Of a stretch of DNA of 9,727 bases, positions 7,673 to 9,727 are shown piece by piece. The stretch is from positions 1 to 9,727 of the forward strand of contig UQUH01000059.1 of assembly GCA_900544245.1 (NCBI GenBank), given 5' to 3'. Source of the stretch: an uncultured Coriobacteriaceae bacterium. Its GTDB lineage: Bacteria > Actinomycetota > Coriobacteriia > Coriobacteriales > QAMH01. A program made the translations under genes and the position numbers. The notes below the pieces were generated by a model. The model searched no databases and was not told the DNA's origin. It was given only the letters and a program-made list of their open reading frames with translations. Within the stretch, counting starts at the first letter, position 1. Every line of letters starts with the position of its first letter.

Positions 7673-7698
7673 ATGACGAGTAAGATAAGGACACAACT

Positions 7699-7702
<4 letters not shown>
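7673..7702 (+). CDS. Nine-codon mini-ORF leading into atpD
   Basis: An ATG at 7673 opens a frame reading MTSKIRTQL and stops at TGA 7700-7702. The stop overlaps the atpD start as ATGA. The strong Shine-Dalgarno GGAGG (7660-7664) lies 8 nt upstream, better than the atpD site AAGG (7687-7690). Codons AGT, AAG, ATA, AGG, ACA and CTA contrast with the GC-ending codons of the neighbours. It could feed ribosomes to atpD by stop-start coupling. It could instead be the remains of a longer AtpD N-terminus detached by a small indel, or simply chance. The peptide itself is probably not functional. Confidence 0.35.
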
Positions 7703-9099
<1,397 letters not shown>

Positions 9100-9119
9100 A
9101 GAAAGGTCGCTAGCCAACC

Positions 9120-9518
9120 ATGCTGCAATGTGAAATCGTCACTCCCGAAAGCAAGCTGTACTCTGACGAGGCCCACTTCGTGGTCATTCCCGCTTCCGAA
9201 GGCGAGATGGGCATCTTTGCCAAGCACGAGCCCGTGGTGACCACGCTCAAGTCGGGTACCGTGCGTGTAACCGAGTCAGAGGGCCAGGAGCCGGTACGCT
9301 ACATTGTGGCCGGGGGGTATGCGCAAATCGAGGGAGACCGCGTCATCGTACTCGCCGATCATGCGGCCGCCTTGCAAGAGCTCGACGAGACTGCCATCAA
9401 GGTCCATATTGACGACCTCAAGGAGAAGATGGCCGACCTTAAGGATGACGATCCTAATCGCGCGTTCATCGAAGACGAGGTCAAGTGGAACGAGGTTCTC
9501 CTCGAGCAAACCAAGTAA
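9120..9518 (+). CDS. atpC: F-type ATP synthase subunit epsilon
   Basis: Epsilon joins gamma to the c-ring and can inhibit ATP hydrolysis through its C-terminal helices. The 132-aa protein has the N-terminal beta-sandwich (1 to about 85) with the IVTPESKLYS start, GEMGIFAKHEPVV and the AGGYAQIEGDRVIVLADHA strand pair. A charged helical hairpin follows (about 86-132). The C-terminal part keeps the hairpin shape but I do not see the I/L-D-x-x-R-A ATP-binding pattern known from Bacillus epsilon. The ATG is the first possible start after an in-frame TAG at 9111. The nearest Shine-Dalgarno AAGG (9103-9106) lies 13 nt away, so initiation may be weak, in keeping with one epsilon per complex. Confidence 0.96.
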   Translation: MLQCEIVTPESKLYSDEAHFVVIPASEGEMGIFAKHEPVVTTLKSGTVRVTESEGQEPVRYIVAGGYAQIEGDRVIVLADHAAALQELDETAIKVHIDDLKEKMADLKDDDPNRAFIEDEVKWNEVLLEQTK

Positions 9519-9543
9519 CACCGCGAGTGATTTCCACACACGA

Positions 9544-9580
9544 GAGGGGGTCGTCATCTGGCGACCCCTTCTTGCTTTTG
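9544..9580 (+). terminator. Intrinsic terminator of the atp operon
   Basis: GGGGTCG (9547-9553) pairs with CGACCCC (9562-9568) around an 8-nt loop, TCATCTGG. The stem extends by G-U, A-U and G-C pairs to 9544/9571, making 10 bp. It is followed by the T-rich TTGCTTTT (9572-9579). It lies 25 nt after the atpC stop and is the only classical terminator in the window, so the atp genes probably end as one transcript here. Confidence 0.9.
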
Positions 9581-9598
9581 GAGTTCAAGAGAGATGGC

Positions 9599-9662
9599 GT
9601 ACGTTTTCCGCGTTTCCCTAGTCCAAGGCAAGTATCTATGTACGTTTTCTGCGTTTTCCTAG
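9599..9662. repeat. Imperfect 23-bp direct repeat after the atp terminator
   Basis: Positions 9599-9621 and 9640-9662 match at 21 of 23 bases, both differences being C/T changes, with a start-to-start distance of 41 bp. Each copy contains a nested pair of CGTTTTC-like heptamers 9 bp apart (9602 and 9611; 9643 and 9652). The second copy ends in a palindromic CCTAGG (9658-9663), and TTTTCC/GGAAAA can pair across it (9654-9668). The spacer is only 18 bp and there are two copies, so it is not CRISPR. A dispersed intergenic repeat or a regulator-binding array for a gene to the right are both possible. Confidence 0.7.
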
Positions 9663-9701
9663 GGAAAAATGGGGTAGTGTCCCGAATGTTGGTGTAGGCA
9701 C

Positions 9702-9724
9702 CTAGAATCTGGTTCGTATTCTAG
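9702..9724. repeat. Seven-bp inverted repeat near the right edge
   Basis: CTAGAAT (9702-9708) and ATTCTAG (9718-9724) are exact reverse complements around a 9-nt loop, CTGGTTCGT. No T-run is visible before the window ends. It may be an operator or the start of a structured leader of a gene beyond the edge; what follows cannot be seen. Confidence 0.45.
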
Positions 9725-9727
9725 CCC

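Noticed and set aside
9599..9662. The direct repeat as a CRISPR array.
   Set aside because: There are only two copies, the unit is 23 bp with two mismatches, the spacer is 18 bp, and no cas gene is present.
9702..9727. The GGTTCGTATTC stretch as the T-arm of a tRNA.
   Set aside because: A 7-nt TTCGTAT loop would be flanked by TCTGG and TCTAG, which do not pair as a T-stem. No acceptor or anticodon arm is seen upstream.

Overview
The window is a compact, GC-rich, one-strand (+) housekeeping region. Three metabolic genes, rpiB, glyA and a comEB-type dCMP deaminase gene, are followed by a complete F-type ATP synthase operon. The operon order is [atpI-position gene]-atpB-atpE-atpF-atpH-atpA-atpG-atpD-atpC. 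Gene order, GC-rich codon use and the protein features suggest a high-GC Gram-positive bacterium, most likely an anaerobic actinobacterium of the Coriobacteriia type. The AtpF N-terminal signal-like extension and the separate b and delta genes (not fused as in mycobacteria) fit this. The assignment is inference from recognition; I had no database to test it.

Layout: 1-148 is a leader with a weak promoter-like -10 and a perfect 8-bp inverted repeat placed at the predicted transcription start. 149-2348 carries rpiB, glyA and comEB with gaps of 13 and 27 nt. Together they cover pentose phosphate isomerisation, one-carbon supply and dUMP supply, which are adjacent steps of nucleotide synthesis. 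2349-2518 is a non-coding gap with a good candidate extended -10 promoter for the atp operon. 2519-9518 is the atp operon. 9544-9580 is a strong intrinsic terminator. 9581-9727 is non-coding and holds a 23-bp imperfect direct repeat and a 7-bp inverted repeat.

The ATP synthase looks fully functional. The a-subunit arginine, c-subunit glutamate, both P-loops, the catalytic GER glutamate, the DELSEE segment and the gamma C-terminal signature are all present. The c subunit lacks the Na+-ligand pattern, so the enzyme is predicted to be proton-coupled.

Nothing here looks like a new defence or mobile system. The features worth a second look concern translational control and small structural differences. 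They are a 9-codon mini-ORF with a strong Shine-Dalgarno whose stop overlaps the atpD start; a 139-nt atpB-atpE spacer with three stem-loops, the last ending 5 nt before the atpE ribosome site; non-AUG starts confined to the three Fo genes; a 12-residue insertion in the alpha subunit; a swapped His/Glu pair in subunit a; and the repeats after the terminator.
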